DNA of 64,000 nucleotides, taken from the NCBI RefSeq assembly GCF_949628215.1, contig NC_134277.1, positions 111,617,463 through 111,681,462 on the forward strand, given 5' to 3'. Below the pieces are notes generated by a model that saw only the letters and a list, made by a program, of their open reading frames with translations, was not told the origin of the DNA and did no database searches. The position numbers were made by a program, and so were the translations under genes. Source of the stretch: Phalacrocorax aristotelis (Eukaryota > Chordata > Aves > Suliformes > Phalacrocoracidae). Below, piece by piece: positions 1 to 11,700 of the stretch. Numbering within the stretch: the first letter of the stretch is position 1; each line of letters opens with the position of its first letter.

Positions 1-2029
1 AGAAAAAAAAAAGAAGAAAATCCTGCAGCTTACTGTTTTCCTTCCATGGAAGAGAGGCATTTCACAAACCTGGTAGTAGCCTAAACACTTTTACAGATTG
101 GTGAGGGGGTGGAGGTATGAAGTAGATATGCAGTCTATTTCATCAGCCTGGCTGTTCTGATTTCACAACAGTGCTCAGGAGATCACAGCAGGGTGTCCTT
201 TGTTGCTCTCTGCAGAAAGACTGAAGCCACTGTGGTGAAGATTCTGAAGGCTAAAATGTCAAATACTTTTCCTTAAGTACCCTGAGACACAGCCTTCACT
301 CATCAAAAGGAAAGCAGAGGAGGTTTATTTTCCAGCCAATTGTATCAGCTCCCCTCTCATTGCTAAATTCAACTCTAAACTAACCTAAAGAGCTACAGGA
401 ACATGCTTCCAAGCCATGTAAAACATCCCATGGACAATGCAAGGACCGATCCGTTGAGGGGCACGACTGTCTTTCCATACTGGAAGGAAAAACAGCTTTG
501 GCTTCTGATTTTCCAACACACTGATAATCATTAAAAGGGGCTTAATTAGGCTTTCCTTGAATTAAGTGCATCACCTTTCACAGTTTATGGTCATGTACTT
601 GGGTTCATTTTTATTTACGCATAGCTGGCGATAAGATATATAATTTTTTCAATGTGATTAAAAATGCTTTAAAGCAGGGAACAGATTCTGTCAGGAATCT
701 TCAAGCAGTAATGAAACTCACAATGTAAGTAATACCCTTTGAAATACTGGTTTCTCCTTACACAGAGAAATGGTGTTCTGTGCTGTTATTTGAGTTACTG
801 TGCTTGTTGGGTACTGCTGTGCGTGGAATTTATCATGGTAGTTACAAAAGCCTTACTCCAAAAACCTGTTTTTCTTTAAAAAAATCCCCAACCGTTTATT
901 CATAGTCCTCATAGTTGTGGTAACAACTTTGAAAATACGAACCAGACAGTGCAAAAATACTTCTGGTGAGTTTAAAGTTGAAACAATAGCACTAAGAGGT
1001 ATGAAATACTACATACTTCTTAAGGGTGTGTTAATTCTTGACTCCTGAAGACAAGTTGAAGGGATGTAAAGTAGGGAAGAAAATTAAATGTACCACCAAA
1101 ATAAACACACACGAAAGAGAAAGTGTCTTATGAGCCATAAGTAGTCATGGTTGCTATTCAAAGCAAGTGGCTGTAAGCTCACTTTCTACTGACAGCTACT
1201 ATTCTAAATTTCCAAGCTGATACTGGCCACTGAGGTACCTCTCTTCTAATGGATAAACCAAGTAACTTAGCAAAGAGATTTTCAGATATATTTTTCTGGT
1301 TTTTGAAAGTTCACCAGCACTGCAGAATCCCCCAGGAATGCATTCAGTTTCTGCTACACGGCCAGCCACCCACGTTTCAAGCAGCATTTAAATCCCAGGT
1401 AATGAATCCAGACTGCAGACAGCCCTTTTTCAAGAGCAAGTGATGTGAAAAATGGGCCCTATTTGGTTCTGCTTTATTGAAACCAGAGACATCCCCAAAT
1501 CAGAGGTATTTAAAACATTTATTAGCGTTAATTGTTGTAGGTTAAATAAAACACAAAAACTACATTTTAGGGCAAAAAATATTATTAGGTATTATACAAT
1601 TAATATGTAAAACAGAAGGAAAAGTATTAACGGATTGCAGCATCCCATACATGAAGCGAGTGGGTCCAGCCCAGTCAAAGCCCTTATATAAACAAAACAG
1701 AGGACAAGTACTTAGAAGGTGATTTTAAACTTACAATTTATCACTGACTGATTTAAATAATTGAGGGTAGGATAGTAAAATATATCATCACTGTACTGAA
1801 AAGGTCTGATTATAGTCAGAGTGCTTGCATGTATCATCTATCTAGTAGCACTTATTACCACGTGCCATGAAGGATTAGTGAAGATGAGGGATGATAGGTA
1901 ACTTTTCTAGGTATTGATACAAACCCATGTTACACTGTAGCACTTCAGAGAGACTCCTGTACCATGAACAAAAATAACCAATTTTGGCGTTTTTGTTTTG
2001 CTTTGTGTGTTTTGGGGTGGTTTTTTGGG
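1..2029. other. Probable downstream flank of RAB31
   Basis: No coding exon, RNA gene or clear repeat is seen. Two further minus-strand AATAAA hexamers lie at 1523-1518 and 1478-1473, and the first has a GU-rich stretch after it, so part of this region may still be 3'UTR. In mammals the next gene downstream of RAB31 is TXNDC2 or VAPA; neither is recognisable here. Confidence 0.5.
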
Positions 2030-2052
2030 TTTTTTTTGAGCGTAACTTTATT
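2020..2052 (-). terminator. Candidate distal poly(A) signal of RAB31
   Basis: AATAAA at 2052-2047 on the minus strand is followed by GTTACGCTC and then an A-rich tract. The upstream sequence still looks like 3'UTR. It lacks an obvious GU-rich element, since the sequence further on is CA-rich, so cleavage here is uncertain. Confidence 0.3.
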
Positions 2053-2544
2053 ACTCCTGAGTCCCAATTCTTGGATAATAATGGCCTTTTTTCGATTTCT
2101 CAGTCCGCAAGCCATACTTTTTCTTTAATATACCATTTTCATGCATAAGAATGGCAAGTCAACAATTGTACCTATGTGTATCTCCATCTTCTTGCTACCT
2201 TTGATCCGCAACTTCAAGTTCATACGGGTGAAATGACCATTAACAAAAAAAAAATGTACTTACAGAATACAATGTGCAGTATATGAGAACCAGACATAGT
2301 GAAAAAACACTACACGTCAGCATAACAATATAAAACTGTACTTATATACACACATATATGCAGAGCATATATGAAAACTAGTTCCTTCATAATCTTGTTT
2401 TTAAACTAGTTCATGACAAGCCAGAAAATCAAGTCACCCACAACCGGACAGTCACAGTCTTGAGTCACGGTGCAAACAAGCTCCGCCAAACATCCTTGGA
2501 ACCGCACTTCAGTCCTGCTGCGAGCTCTCTTGAGAAAACCAGTC

Positions 2545-2592
2545 TCAGACAAATCCAGCACCAGCTGGCCAACCTAGAACTGCAGCTTTATT
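2545..2592 (-). terminator. Candidate main poly(A) signal of RAB31
   Basis: AATAAA is at 2592-2587 on the minus strand, followed by GCTGCAGTTCTAGG and then a GU-rich stretch, CTGGTGCTGGATTTGTCTG. Hexamer and GU-rich element have the usual spacing, and the resulting 3'UTR of about 3.1 kb is close to the human length as I recall it. Confidence 0.35.
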
Positions 2593-4639
2593 GTTATTAT
2601 TACTATTAGAGCAGAACAGCTACAGAGTCAGGTGCTCCTGTACAGTAATTCAGCTTTCCACCAGCCGTTAACTACTAAGAGGAGTTTTGGCTGCTGCTGA
2701 AACTTTTTATTCCAAGTTTGGGGTTTTTTGTATTTCATTTTTGTGGCTCTTTATGAAGGGTGGTGGTACTTTCCAAGCAACACAGGCAACAAAAGGAAGC
2801 AGTAATCATGAATTTTACATTTGAAAATCAAAATTTTTAAATCCAACCATTCCCTCATTTGAAGAGGCAGGTTAAAGCTGCACTTTAGCTTTGACAAACA
2901 GCAGAGGCAACATCATCGTCGAAGGCGAGCCCTGTCTTCCAGAAAAATGTGAGCTGCTCTGCACAGCACAGTAGCCTGTTGTTTTTTCACCTGTGACTTC
3001 AGAGTTTCCTGCTGAAGCTCACCGTAACCCAGATCTCAAGAACTTACACAATCAGAATCCTTATTCATTTAAATCTTTTTCTTGCCTAAAAGCAGAATAA
3101 GGTGATTTAGATTTGGCCCACTAAATGCAAAAATACCTTTGAGCCTACTTAGCCAGCATTTGAATTTTAAAATCTGCCAGAGATTCACTGTAACAACTTG
3201 CAATTTTAAACTTATTATTTTAATACCTAACTCATAAACCTGTTCTGATTCACATACAGCTCAATGGCAGCTGCGAGAGCTGGTTGTTCAAGTCTATTCC
3301 ATACAGATCAGCATCAATTGCCAGTTCTACCATAAATTAGAGTATACAAGGTACTCACAGAATTATCTTACAAAACTTTCAGACATCTCACTTAAGGTTT
3401 GATAAGTTTGGAGATGTCACATTAAAAAAAAAAAAAAGAAATATGCCACAAAGATTTATGAAAGCTTAAAACTCAGTTATGCAAAGCTACTATATGTTGA
3501 ACTAAAATTTACGACACCTTTAACAACGTGGGTTTGATCTGACCTGTTTTGTTGGTAACAGGTCTAGCCTTTTACTGAGTTTTATTTAGGAAGAACCAGA
3601 TCTCTTGCAGCATTGGGTCATAGATCCCATAAATTATATGAATATGTGATGTTTATAAGTTTGATGTTTCTTTAGCACTGAAGGCCAGGTTAACCTCGCC
3701 CTCCACAGCCAGTTGAAAGAGCCAGGCACCCATGGCAGACCTGCTTGTACTAGGATGGGATGAAATATTCCTTAAAGGAGCCTGTCTCCCTCCCCAGCTA
3801 TCAACAATGACGACTGCTGAATTTTCACTAAAATAACCCTGGATTATCTGTAAAATAGTTGCTGCAATGAAGCAGCGATGTGGATCATATATCAGCACAG
3901 GTGACAATTGGAAGTTTACCTGAAATACCCTTTTCTCATGGTAGCTGTCTATGTATTATCTAAGGGCATATTTTCAAGTATGAGTACTTTCAAAGGAGTC
4001 TAAAACATCTGAGGAATGGATTAGATGTGAAAAACCAATGCAGCTTAGATTCTTAGGTAAAAATCCAGTGGGACATTTCCCGCCTATAACTACATCAAAC
4101 CCTCTGAAGACAAAGAAACATTCCTGTTGATTTCAGCTGGCTCTGTTTCAAGCCCTAATATTTAGTGACATTTTATCAAAGCAATCTCACAACCAAGCAA
4201 TAAGGTCTGTTTTTAATGTATAAACACGGAAACCCAGCTCTAGCCTGCCTGTTCATGATTTATTTTGGAAAGATATTTTTCCCTTTTGTTGGCTTTTCAT
4301 AAGTCCCCCAACAAATGCGCAGTGAGGTTAATTTTCCTAATAAGAGAACAAACTAATGTTGTGGAATGCAGGCTGGGCTTTGGTTTCAAAGCCTGCATTC
4401 TTACCCTAATTCCAATGAAATTGATGAAGATAAATTCATATTTTATCATCTCAGTCACACACATTCATAAAAGGTGGGAGTGGAGAATGCATAGTTTGAC
4501 ATTTTTTCTAGTTCATAACCACCTATTAGATTTTTTTTTTTTTACACAATGTATTTTCAAGTGCATCAAGCTTCAAAGGTATCATGCAGTGGGTCTTCCA
4601 TACTGCATCCCCATGTGGGTGAGGAGACTACTCCACAAA

Positions 4640-4678
4640 TTCACAGAATTGCATCGTAAAGAAACACTCTGTTTTATT
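4640..4678 (-). terminator. Candidate proximal poly(A) signal of RAB31
   Basis: AATAAA lies at 4678-4673 on the minus strand. About 30-45 bases downstream comes TTCTGTGAATTTGTGG, which is GU-rich. Use of this site would give a 3'UTR of about 1 kb. Confidence 0.3.
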
Positions 4679-5682
4679 AGATTCCATCCTTTATCTCCAA
4701 ATTATATTGTGCTCTCTTAAGCTGTTTTTGAACAGAAATACCATTCTTCCGCCTTGAGGACTCCTTGGAGCACTGCAGTGAGACTACGAAGGAGTGGGGC
4801 ACTCACTCTCTTTTAGAAACCAGGGAAGTGGCATCTTTAAACAGAGACAACCATGGTCTGGGGCACAGATTTGAAAGAAACTTGGTAAGTAGTGGAGAGT
4901 AGGCTGGCATTTTAGATTCTTTTTACATTTTCAGTGATTAATGAAGCCTATGCCCTGGAAAGGGAATCAATCCAGCACAGTGGCTGCCTCTTCACTTCTT
5001 TTCAGAGCAGACTGGGAACTGCATGGGGTCCAGCAGTCTCCGTCATGACAACTCCTTCTTTCACATACACAGCACCTCCTGACACAGATTTTGACTTCTA
5101 GCCTGTAAAAATTGCACTTGCTCATCCTTTGGATCCACTTTTTTTTCTAGTTAGCAGTGTCAGACCATTTCTTGCTGATGTGTACTGAAAGTAGGAGATG
5201 AAGCTACAGATTTAGAAAAACACTTAAGCAGAGTCCAGCTAGAAAGATGGCAGAGAAACTATAATCCAAAATTCAGGTTTTATGGGTTTTTTCCCCCCTA
5301 TTATTACAGAGAAAACTCTAAAAACATGCCAAGTCCACTTTACAATGTAAGAAGAGAAGTTTTTGGAGCAAATCTAAAATTTTATATAAAAGGATCATCT
5401 TCTTATAAAAAAACCCCACACAGTCATTGGCTTAAACAGAGAATCGTAGTACTTTGACATTGTAATTTTGACAGGATATTAGAGAGGATTTTCCAACTCA
5501 GTTTTGCAAAATCCCTTTGAAGTAAAGCTTTCTGCTTCTGGTCCTCGCATTATTGCTCATGGGAAGTATTGAAATTGCTGCTTTCAAGATAAGGAGCCAA
5601 ATCACTGAGATCACAAAGTCCTTCCTCAGTGAAAAAGCAAATGGTGCTGTTTTTCAAGTAAATCTAAAAAGATCAGGTTGGG

Positions 5683-5780
5683 TCAGCAGCACCGCCTACC
5701 CGTCTGTGAAGTCTGCTTTCCAAGTTTGATTGCTCCATTGTTACCATTTTCGTGAGGATCTAAGGGTGGAATTTGCCGAC
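5683..5780 (-). CDS. RAB31: RAB31 coding exon 7, C-terminal tail, CC prenylation motif and stop
   Basis: The exon begins after TTTCAG with GT, which completes S164. It then encodes R165 to C195, reading [15 protein letters not shown], then [16 protein letters not shown], followed by TGA at 5685-5683. This is the Rab hypervariable domain, which directs the protein to its membrane and carries two C-terminal cysteines for geranylgeranylation. The first half matches human RAB31; the second half (about 180-191) is diverged. The segment is too short and too split to appear as a long open frame, but the exon join and stop are unambiguous. Confidence 0.95.
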
Positions 5781-8700
5781 CTGAAACACATGAGGAGACA
5801 GAGAATTCAATTCTCCTGATGTAGTAACAACACATGCAGATAACAATTAGGATGATTTAGCGTGTGTAAAGAATTACATCTGTGAAACTTCACCAGAAAA
5901 CAACCACCTCTTGTGTACCTTCAATCTTTTTCCTTGCATCCTGCTTACAGAAGAAGATTTTCACACTTAAAAAGAAAAAAAAATGAAATATGGCTATTGA
6001 GAATGCATGAAGAACACTGAAATTATGTTATCCATGTATTTTTTTTAATTAGTCATCTCACTGAGCACCCTACAACTAAGAAAGAGAAAATTCTCAGCTT
6101 TCTCCTAATTCCACTTAAATGGGAATGGTGCTAGTTTAACAAGATCTTGCCTGCCCTAAATCTGCATGGCATTTAGTCCTTGTATACTGGAGTTTTACAA
6201 AGCACTAAGTAAACACATGCTGCCTATACTTGAAAAAAGAAAAAAAGTGTTCTTTTCATTTAATCCCTCCCTCCTTTGAGGGGTACCCATGTCTTTCAAG
6301 TTGACAGCTTTGATTACTTAACAACACCACCCCCTGCAAACTTTCCTGACATTTTAATCATCTTACAGAGTGATTATTTTAAGTGTTTGAAAGAATTTCA
6401 GCCATCACAGTAGAGCTAGAGATCTCTCTCAGGGCAGAAGGCACTGCTCCAAATCCCTCGTCTATGTGCCCTTTTAGTACTGCTGCATCTTTTGTCTAAC
6501 TGGCTGCCTACTCATGACAACATACAATATGCTTAATAATTAATATTATAAATGGAAAACCAAGATCCTCCCAGGTCCAATCTATCCTCTGTCTCTGGTG
6601 TGGGCCTGGCTTTTCCATTAAACCCACTGACTGATCTCTCCATCAATACCTTGGAGAGCTTATGGTCATGGTAACATATCACAGAATCACAGGTTGGAAG
6701 GGACCTCAGGGATCATCTAGTCCAACCTTTCTAGGAAGAGCACAGTCTAGACAAGATGGCCCAGCACCCTGTCCGGACGACTCTTGAAGGTGTCCAACGT
6801 GGCCGAGTCAACCACTTCCCTGAGGAGATTATTCCAATGGGTGACTGTCCCCACTGTGAAAAATTTTCCTCTTGTGTCCAATCAGAATCTCCCCAAGAGC
6901 AACTTGTGTCCATCCCCCTTGTCCTCTCCACGTGACTCCTTGTAAAAAGGGAGTCTCCATCTTCTTTGTAGCTACCCCTTCAGTACTGGTACGTGGTGAT
7001 GAGATCCCCTCTAAGCCTCCTTTTCTCAAGGTTGAACAAACCCAGCTCTCCCAGCCTATCCTCATATGGCAGGCTTCCCAGTCCTTTGGTCATCTTGGTG
7101 GCCCTTCTCTGGACCCCTTCCAGCCTGTCCATATCTTTTTTTCTCATTACCTTGTGATTTGCTGGGACTTTTTTCTGAAGTTGAATCTACTTTCTGTGAA
7201 TTGATTTCATCTGTAAAACTTGTCCCTAAATTACCTTTGGTCAAGCCCATCAAAATTTCACCTCTCTTAGTCAATCAGTTTTGAACACGCATGCTATACA
7301 ACAGAAGTGTGACTTTTGAAGCAGGCAGTCTTGGGTGTTTGTACAACTGAATGAGAGAGGGAAAATTCCTCACATTACTAAGCTAAAGATACTGTATTTT
7401 GTCCAATAGAGTTAGAAAGAGGTATCTTGAGGGCTGAAGCATGTAAAAGCACTGACATTACAATGCTGCGCTCTATTTAGGTCACTAAAATATCAACTTC
7501 ACACCCTGCTTACATTATGTTTGGACTTCATATTTGTAAGTGCCCTTCCAAAGTAAAATAAAAAGCAGAATGGGTCGTTATAGACACAGTTATTACATGC
7601 ATCAGTTCTGTTGGCTTTGTTTGGAGACAAAGAGAATCCACTAATTCTTAAAACTCTAGAGAACATGAAGAACATAGTATCTGTGAGAGGATTTCCAAGA
7701 AGGTAACACTGTCACTGTAGAGACCTGGAGAGAACTTCTGCATTACGTACCTACTATTTCCAAAGTGCTTTCACCTCAATCCCAGCTAAACTAAAACCCT
7801 ATCAATCCCACTCAGAGCACAATGCAGCTAAAAAAGTTGGAATCTACAGACATGATTTACATTACATACCATTAAGCAAATACTTGTAAACATTTGGTTC
7901 TTCTAACACTAAGTTTGGAAGAGGAGAGCGTTTAAGCTAGCCTAACTTTCATTTTAGAAGTCCATATTAAACAACCATGTTACCTCTATTTGTTTTTCAT
8001 CCAGTGTTCCATATTTCTGAGGAGTTTCAGATCTTTTCTACAATGCTCTTAAAGTGTATGCAAAGAGCAGGCAAGCTTATCTTTGGAGCAAAACCGTAGC
8101 AGGCTTCAAGGTCAGCGAGCACTTTGTCCAGTTCAGACCAGGACACAACATATGTCGCTAAGAATCACCTTGATTTATTTCATTTCTCAAAACGATAAAA
8201 ACCACACAGATAACAACTACAAATAATAAAGAGAAAAAAACCTTTAGACATAATACTTGCTGATTAGTTATTCTGGCCTTTGATCTTAAGTACTGTTTGT
8301 CATTAACTAGCCATGTTTTCTGCTGTTTGGACACCCCCCTTGAATTCAATACAAGCAAATAAAGCTTTAAACAGTCTAAAAGTTTTTCAAGGTTGAGAGT
8401 ATTTTTTTCAGTAGGTGAGTTTTCTCTCACTTGTTATTTCTCTTATTACCAGATTTATTAAACCGTCAAGTTAAATCGTTTAGTAACAAGACTTATCCCT
8501 GCCCAGGCAACTTTTACCATCTGACGTGCAGTTGACAGGAGTAATTTTCTTGGAGCGTAAAACTCAGTTGAACACCTGAGAACCAGCTCCACAGCAGGTA
8601 ATAGAGAGATTTTTCACCAAGGGTCGGGGGAAGTGGATAAAAATATGCAGTCAGAAATCTGTTTGACCAACTGTCTCTCCCTGGGCCTCCTTGACAGCTA

Positions 8701-11700
8701 GTCTCACAGCAGTCACTGTAGCAGAGAAGGGTTTAAGCAGCAGAACACTACTAAGGATGAGCAGTGAAATGCTAAGCCTGCATCACCCTTCTTCTAAACC
8801 AGCTCAATCGCTACTGCTACCTAAAAGCACCATGATCATTGTATCTGGTCATTCAGCTCTTGACAAATATGGCATCGATATTGCTGACACCAACTCAAAT
8901 ATAGTTGGTACTGAGCCAGGATCAACAGAGGTCATAAACAAAATTAATTTCAGAAAGTATATACTAATTTAAAATGTGTATCTCACTGGCATACATAGTC
9001 TCTATTCCAAAGTGATAAAAAATATCCCTGTATTAGATAACCTACAGCATTGTTAATTTATGCTATTTCTTTCATGCAGTTGATGTCAGAAAGAAGCAGT
9101 AGTGCCCTGACATCCAGCCCAGGAGTTCTCCTGCTGAAGAAATAAATACATTAAGGCAATTCCTCTTCAAAATGATGACTGCTCTGTTAAGACAGAGTCA
9201 GCTCAAAAGGTCCATGAGAGACTGGAATCTTCTGTTGCTTAACTTAAAGATGACAAACTAGACCACAAAGAGAGTCTTTTCTCCGTTTTGCAGGACACAA
9301 CTAGCCAGCTTGCCAAAGACCACCAACAGCACATCTTAGGATTCCAGATGAAACGGTCAATCGCACAGAGAAAACCAGACGCACATACATTTATCTAAGA
9401 ACTCTGCAGCTGAACTGGTGAAATGAGGAACTTAGGGATACGCCGTTACTTGAGACAGTATAAAGTTCCACATGGTTCCCACTGCTGATATTTCTACAGA
9501 GTGAGGTCAATTGATTGAAATTTGAAAATTAGGTTTTGCACTTGTATTAATTAAATATCTGATCATATATTTTGGTTTCATTTCAATAATGATTAGACCA
9601 TGTTTCACAGATTTTGTACAACAAAACTGTTTGTAAACATGCACCTCTACACATTCCTACAGAGGTCTTGGTGTCCTCCATGATCTCAGTCCAGTAAATA
9701 CTCCATGGTTTGTAAAATAATAAGTGTCACAAGAGACTGATCAAATGTAGGGTTACGGAAATTGTCATGGTTCTGAAGTGAACCATCCAGGTTAACAGGT
9801 GGGAAGCACTAAATCAATTGCATCTCCTCCTATCTGGCATGTTTGAGTTGGGCTGAGGTAGTCCAGGACGAAGGTCAGAGTCGTCTCCAAGGCCTGGCAG
9901 AGTCCCTACTCCTGCTATTGAATCTGAGACTTGTTAATGTAAAGAGATTAATCAGCACTCTGGGAGCTGTGGTTCTGAGAATGCTAGAGGCAAAGCCATT
10001 GGGAAATGCGAGGGTGGGACAAGAGGTAAACAAAATGGGAAGGGAGGAAAAGAATGGAGCAGGGAAGCATGAGAGACAACAGGGGCTGGGTGACACCTCT
10101 GCAAGCAGAACTTGAAGGCAGGCAGATGGGGATTGCTCTGCTGCAGCTGGAAGCAGGATGCATCATCACAGTAATAAAAATCTGCTGTCTTTGTTCCTTT
10201 TTGATCGCAATGCTCTGGTTATAAGCTGTGACATCCGCTAGCTCAGAAAAATCAGCCTTGGAGTTGGGCTTTTTGGTTTTGTTTGGTTTTTTAACATTAA
10301 ACTGGTTTCATTACTGACCTGTATAAGACTGCCTGAAAGGCTGAAAATAGCCTTGAAGTTGAGCGTAAGGAAGAAACTCAACTGGTTACCATGCTGACAA
10401 AGGGACAAACACAACAGTGCACTGAACAGATACTCATTCAGTGTGTAATGGAAAAGAAAACAGATATGATGTGATCAACCTGAGCTGGCATATCCAGATG
10501 ATTAAGTCCAAGTCCAAAAGAAGCACAGTCCTAATATGTAACACAACTACAACAATTCTGCTAATGGTAAGAGGCAAGACATCATAGCACTGCACAGTGG
10601 CTTTCTGTGCCTTTGTCCCGTCTGTTCATTGTCTGAAAATCATGTACAACTTAATTTTTTTCAGGGGACTGAAGGAAGGGGAGATTTTTGTTAGTGCAGG
10701 ATGTGAAATCCATTTCACTTAGCTCCAGAGAGAGCAGCGGCCTGACAGCTGCTGCAGCAGCCTGATGATGGGACTGCTGTGGCTCACCTGAGAAAAGGCA
10801 GACTTTTTCGAGTAGTGGCACAACAGCTATACAATGGCCAGAACCTCAGCCTAAAATTGGTGGCTGTATCGCAGCAAGGTGAGCCGCTGCAAAACATTGC
10901 TCTCTATAAACCTCATTAATAAAGCACAGAGCACAACCATCTGTGAAGATATGGCAGAATGAAGCAGGCACATCTTATCCAACAGTTCTGGCATTTGCAT
11001 ACAAGATTCTTCCTGTACCTGTAGGACTTAGAACAGTCACACTTCTTATCTCCCCAAAATTCTTTTATCCTTTGAAACCAGTTTCACTGGTATTTTAGAA
11101 GTTCCCTATATCTCTCACATGGTTTCTAAAGCTTGGCCCACTAGTCAGTCTCTAGCTTCTCTTTCTTCCCCATACTTGGAATAAAGAAGGATTTCCCCAA
11201 CTGACAGAGACGACTGCTTGTTTACTTCATGTTTGAAGTTTCCATGCAAGGTAGCATATACTTACAATAAAGGATATTCCATAACTAAACATAGTTAAGT
11301 TGCAATTATTTGAGTATTTCTAATAGCATAGCTAATAGCATCTCCCTGCAAGAAAAAAGAGTGGGTTTTTTTTAAAGCAAAAGCATAGATTGCTGACACA
11401 AGTTCTTGCTGGGGAAGCAGCAATACAAGTGAGTTTTGCCCATTTAATTAAAATCTGCAGAGGGAAAAAAACCCACCAAGATTTAAATCTCACATGCATC
11501 AAAGTAAACAACAGAATTCTAATGACTTTAATTACTAAGAGATCCAACCTTGATCTGAGGTCCTGCTGTAATTAACTTTGGGCTGCTTTGATTTATTTAC
11601 TAGTTTATGTTGAAGAGCTCTCCTATGATTGGAGAGAAATCCAGGACCTCACAAATTTAACTCTAACAGCAGTCCAAAGGCCAGGAAGTTTTAGAAAAGC

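Larger units (their letters stand above)
2030..5682 (-). other. RAB31: RAB31 3' untranslated region (left end uncertain)
   Basis: The sequence to the left of the stop codon is AT-rich, without repeats of any size or any supported gene, and holds several AATAAA signals on the minus strand. Human RAB31 has a long 3'UTR of roughly 3 kb as I recall, so an end at about 2.0-2.6 kb in this window is expected. Open frames inside it, such as the one at 4265-4720 on the other strand, resemble no family I know and look like chance. The true 3' end could be at 4.65 kb, 2.57 kb, 2.03 kb or even 1.5 kb depending on poly(A) choice. Confidence 0.6.

Noticed and set aside
4265..4720. 151-aa open frame on the plus strand
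   Set aside because: It lies antisense inside the RAB31 3'UTR, has no recognisable domain, and its Phe/Leu-rich composition reflects AT-rich DNA.
6731..7284. Several 60-110 aa open frames on both strands
   Set aside because: All fall in or beside the 3' CR1 fragment, whose non-coding tail commonly yields such frames.
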